NCBI RefSeq assembly: GCF_007859915.1
Contig: NZ_SJPM01000010.1
Span: 190,743-254,742, forward strand
DNA from: Neorhodopirellula pilleata
GTDB lineage: Bacteria > Planctomycetota > Planctomycetia > Pirellulales > Pirellulaceae
Reading direction: 5' to 3'
DNA: 64,000 nt
Notes under the pieces: model-generated
Told to the model about the DNA's origin: nothing
What the model saw: only the letters and a program-made list of their open reading frames with translations
The model's database searches: none
Translations under genes and position numbers: made by a program
Shown: one piece after another, positions 63,370 to 64,000 of the stretch
Layout of the letters: every line of letters begins with the position of its first letter
Position numbering within the stretch: the first letter of the stretch is position 1

Positions 63370-64000
63370 GCCATCACCTTTTCAGGTGTGATGGGCAGGG
63401 ACCGAATACGTTTGCCCGTCGCGTTGTACACCGCGTTGGCGATGGCCGCAGCGACGCCGGTGATACCAATTTCACCGATCCCTTTGGCACCGATCGGTGA
63501 CGCATTGAAGTCGGGCGTGTCGATCCACATCACGTCGAGGTCGGGAATATCCGCGTTGACGGGAACGTGGTATTCGGCCAAGTTGTCGTTGGTAATCCGT
63601 CCCAAACGATGATCCCAGTGCGTCGCCTCTTGCAATGCGTGTCCGACGCCAAAGATCAAACCTCCGATGAATTGGCTGCGCCCCGTACGTGCGTTCAAGA
63701 TCGTGCCACAAGCGTAGCAGCCCAACATCCGTCGCACTCGAACCAAACCAAGCGTCTCGTCGACGGCGACTTCGACGAAAGTCGCACCAAAGGAATGATT
63801 CGACGTCGGGGAATCTTTAGGGCCTTTAAAGTCCCCGATCGCACTGACGCGATCCTTCATCGCGGCCGATAACAGATCCTCCACGGCGAGCATTGCTGAT
63901 TCCGCATTTTCGCCCGCAATCAACTTTCCATTTCGCAAGCGAATGTTCTCGGCTTCGACACCCGCGATCGGAGAGCCCTCAGGTGCCAGTTCGATCAATC
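63366..64000 (-). CDS. xanthine dehydrogenase-family molybdopterin subunit, C-terminal part (edge)
   Basis: The start lies beyond the window; the frame is open to the right edge. The end matches the large subunit of xanthine dehydrogenase/YagR-type hydroxylases: VDETLGLVRVRRMLGCYACG, SQFIGGLIFGVGHAL, and near the C-terminus SPIGAKGIGEIGITGVAAAI, whose Glu in GIGEIG is the catalytic residue of the family. The gene is followed by xdhC and mocA on the same strand, so the enzyme is likely made with its own maturation factors. Confidence 0.85.
   Translation of the reverse strand, partial: LIELAPEGSPIAGVEAENIRLRNGKLIAGENAESAMLAVEDLLSAAMKDRVSAIGDFKGPKDSPTSNHSFGATFVEVAVDETLGLVRVRRMLGCYACGTILNARTGRSQFIGGLIFGVGHALQEATHWDHRLGRITNDNLAEYHVPVNADIPDLDVMWIDTPDFNASPIGAKGIGEIGITGVAAAIANAVYNATGKRIRSLPITPEKVMA

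Overview
The window reads as a chromosomal segment of a planctomycete, most likely a Pirellulaceae member of the Rhodopirellula type. The reasons are two separate DUF1592/DUF1552 gene pairs (surface cytochrome plus Tat-exported partner, a family expanded in Planctomycetes), a Ser/Thr kinase gene next to an ECF sigma factor, many palindromic intergenic repeats, and medium-high GC. No rRNA, tRNA, CRISPR array or transposase gene was seen.

Layout. (1) 1-4.1 kb: the end of a Mur-ligase-like gene and a large FAD/Fe-S D-lactate/glycolate-type dehydrogenase. (2) 4.1-11.8 kb: flagellar region, with fliW and csrA on the minus strand, a C39-like membrane peptidase, an unusual signal peptidase I, then a small ATPase-domain gene coupled to flgB, flgC, fliE and fliF. 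(3) 11.8-17.7 kb: a NosR-like protein with two FMN sites, then the first DUF1592/DUF1552 pair. (4) 17.7-25.8 kb: a tandem duplication of the 3' end of a BFD-type ferredoxin gene, KDG-kinase-like and SDR genes, a DUF805/SRPBCC membrane protein, CCA transferase, a putative anti-sigma protein, a Uma2 protein and a lipase-like hydrolase. (5) 25.8-31.6 kb: a complete glycine cleavage operon on the minus strand, gcvT-gcvH-gcvPA-gcvPB plus a lipoate ligase. (6) 31.7-40.5 kb: housekeeping and unknown genes, the second DUF1592/DUF1552 pair and a cardiolipin synthase. (7) 40.8-61.5 kb: the most interesting part, described below. (8) 61.6-64 kb: a molybdenum hydroxylase module (MocA, XdhC and the end of a large molybdopterin subunit).

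The 40.8-58.7 kb minus-strand cluster looks like a complete synthesis-and-export system for an amino-polyketide or sphingoid-like lipid. A single-module type I PKS (KS-AT-DH-degenerate ER-KR-ACP) is followed by an alpha-oxoamine synthase that could release the chain by decarboxylative condensation with an amino acid. Next come a stand-alone enoyl reductase that could replace the dead ER domain, a metallo-beta-lactamase domain fused to a membrane-fusion (HlyD) export adaptor, an RND pump, a CrtI/retinol-saturase-like oxidoreductase and an outer-membrane efflux lipoprotein. Several of these genes overlap by 4 bp, which argues for one expression unit. A Ser/Thr kinase and an ECF sigma factor are divergently encoded at its head.

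Intergenic DNA is rich in palindromes of several families: a 114-bp element in two copies, a hairpin with the GGGGTCTGACCC core in two copies (one with 40-bp perfect arms), an AACCCG...AGCGAGGGA family, and others. Several touch start or stop codons. All functional calls come from reading protein motifs; no database search was run.
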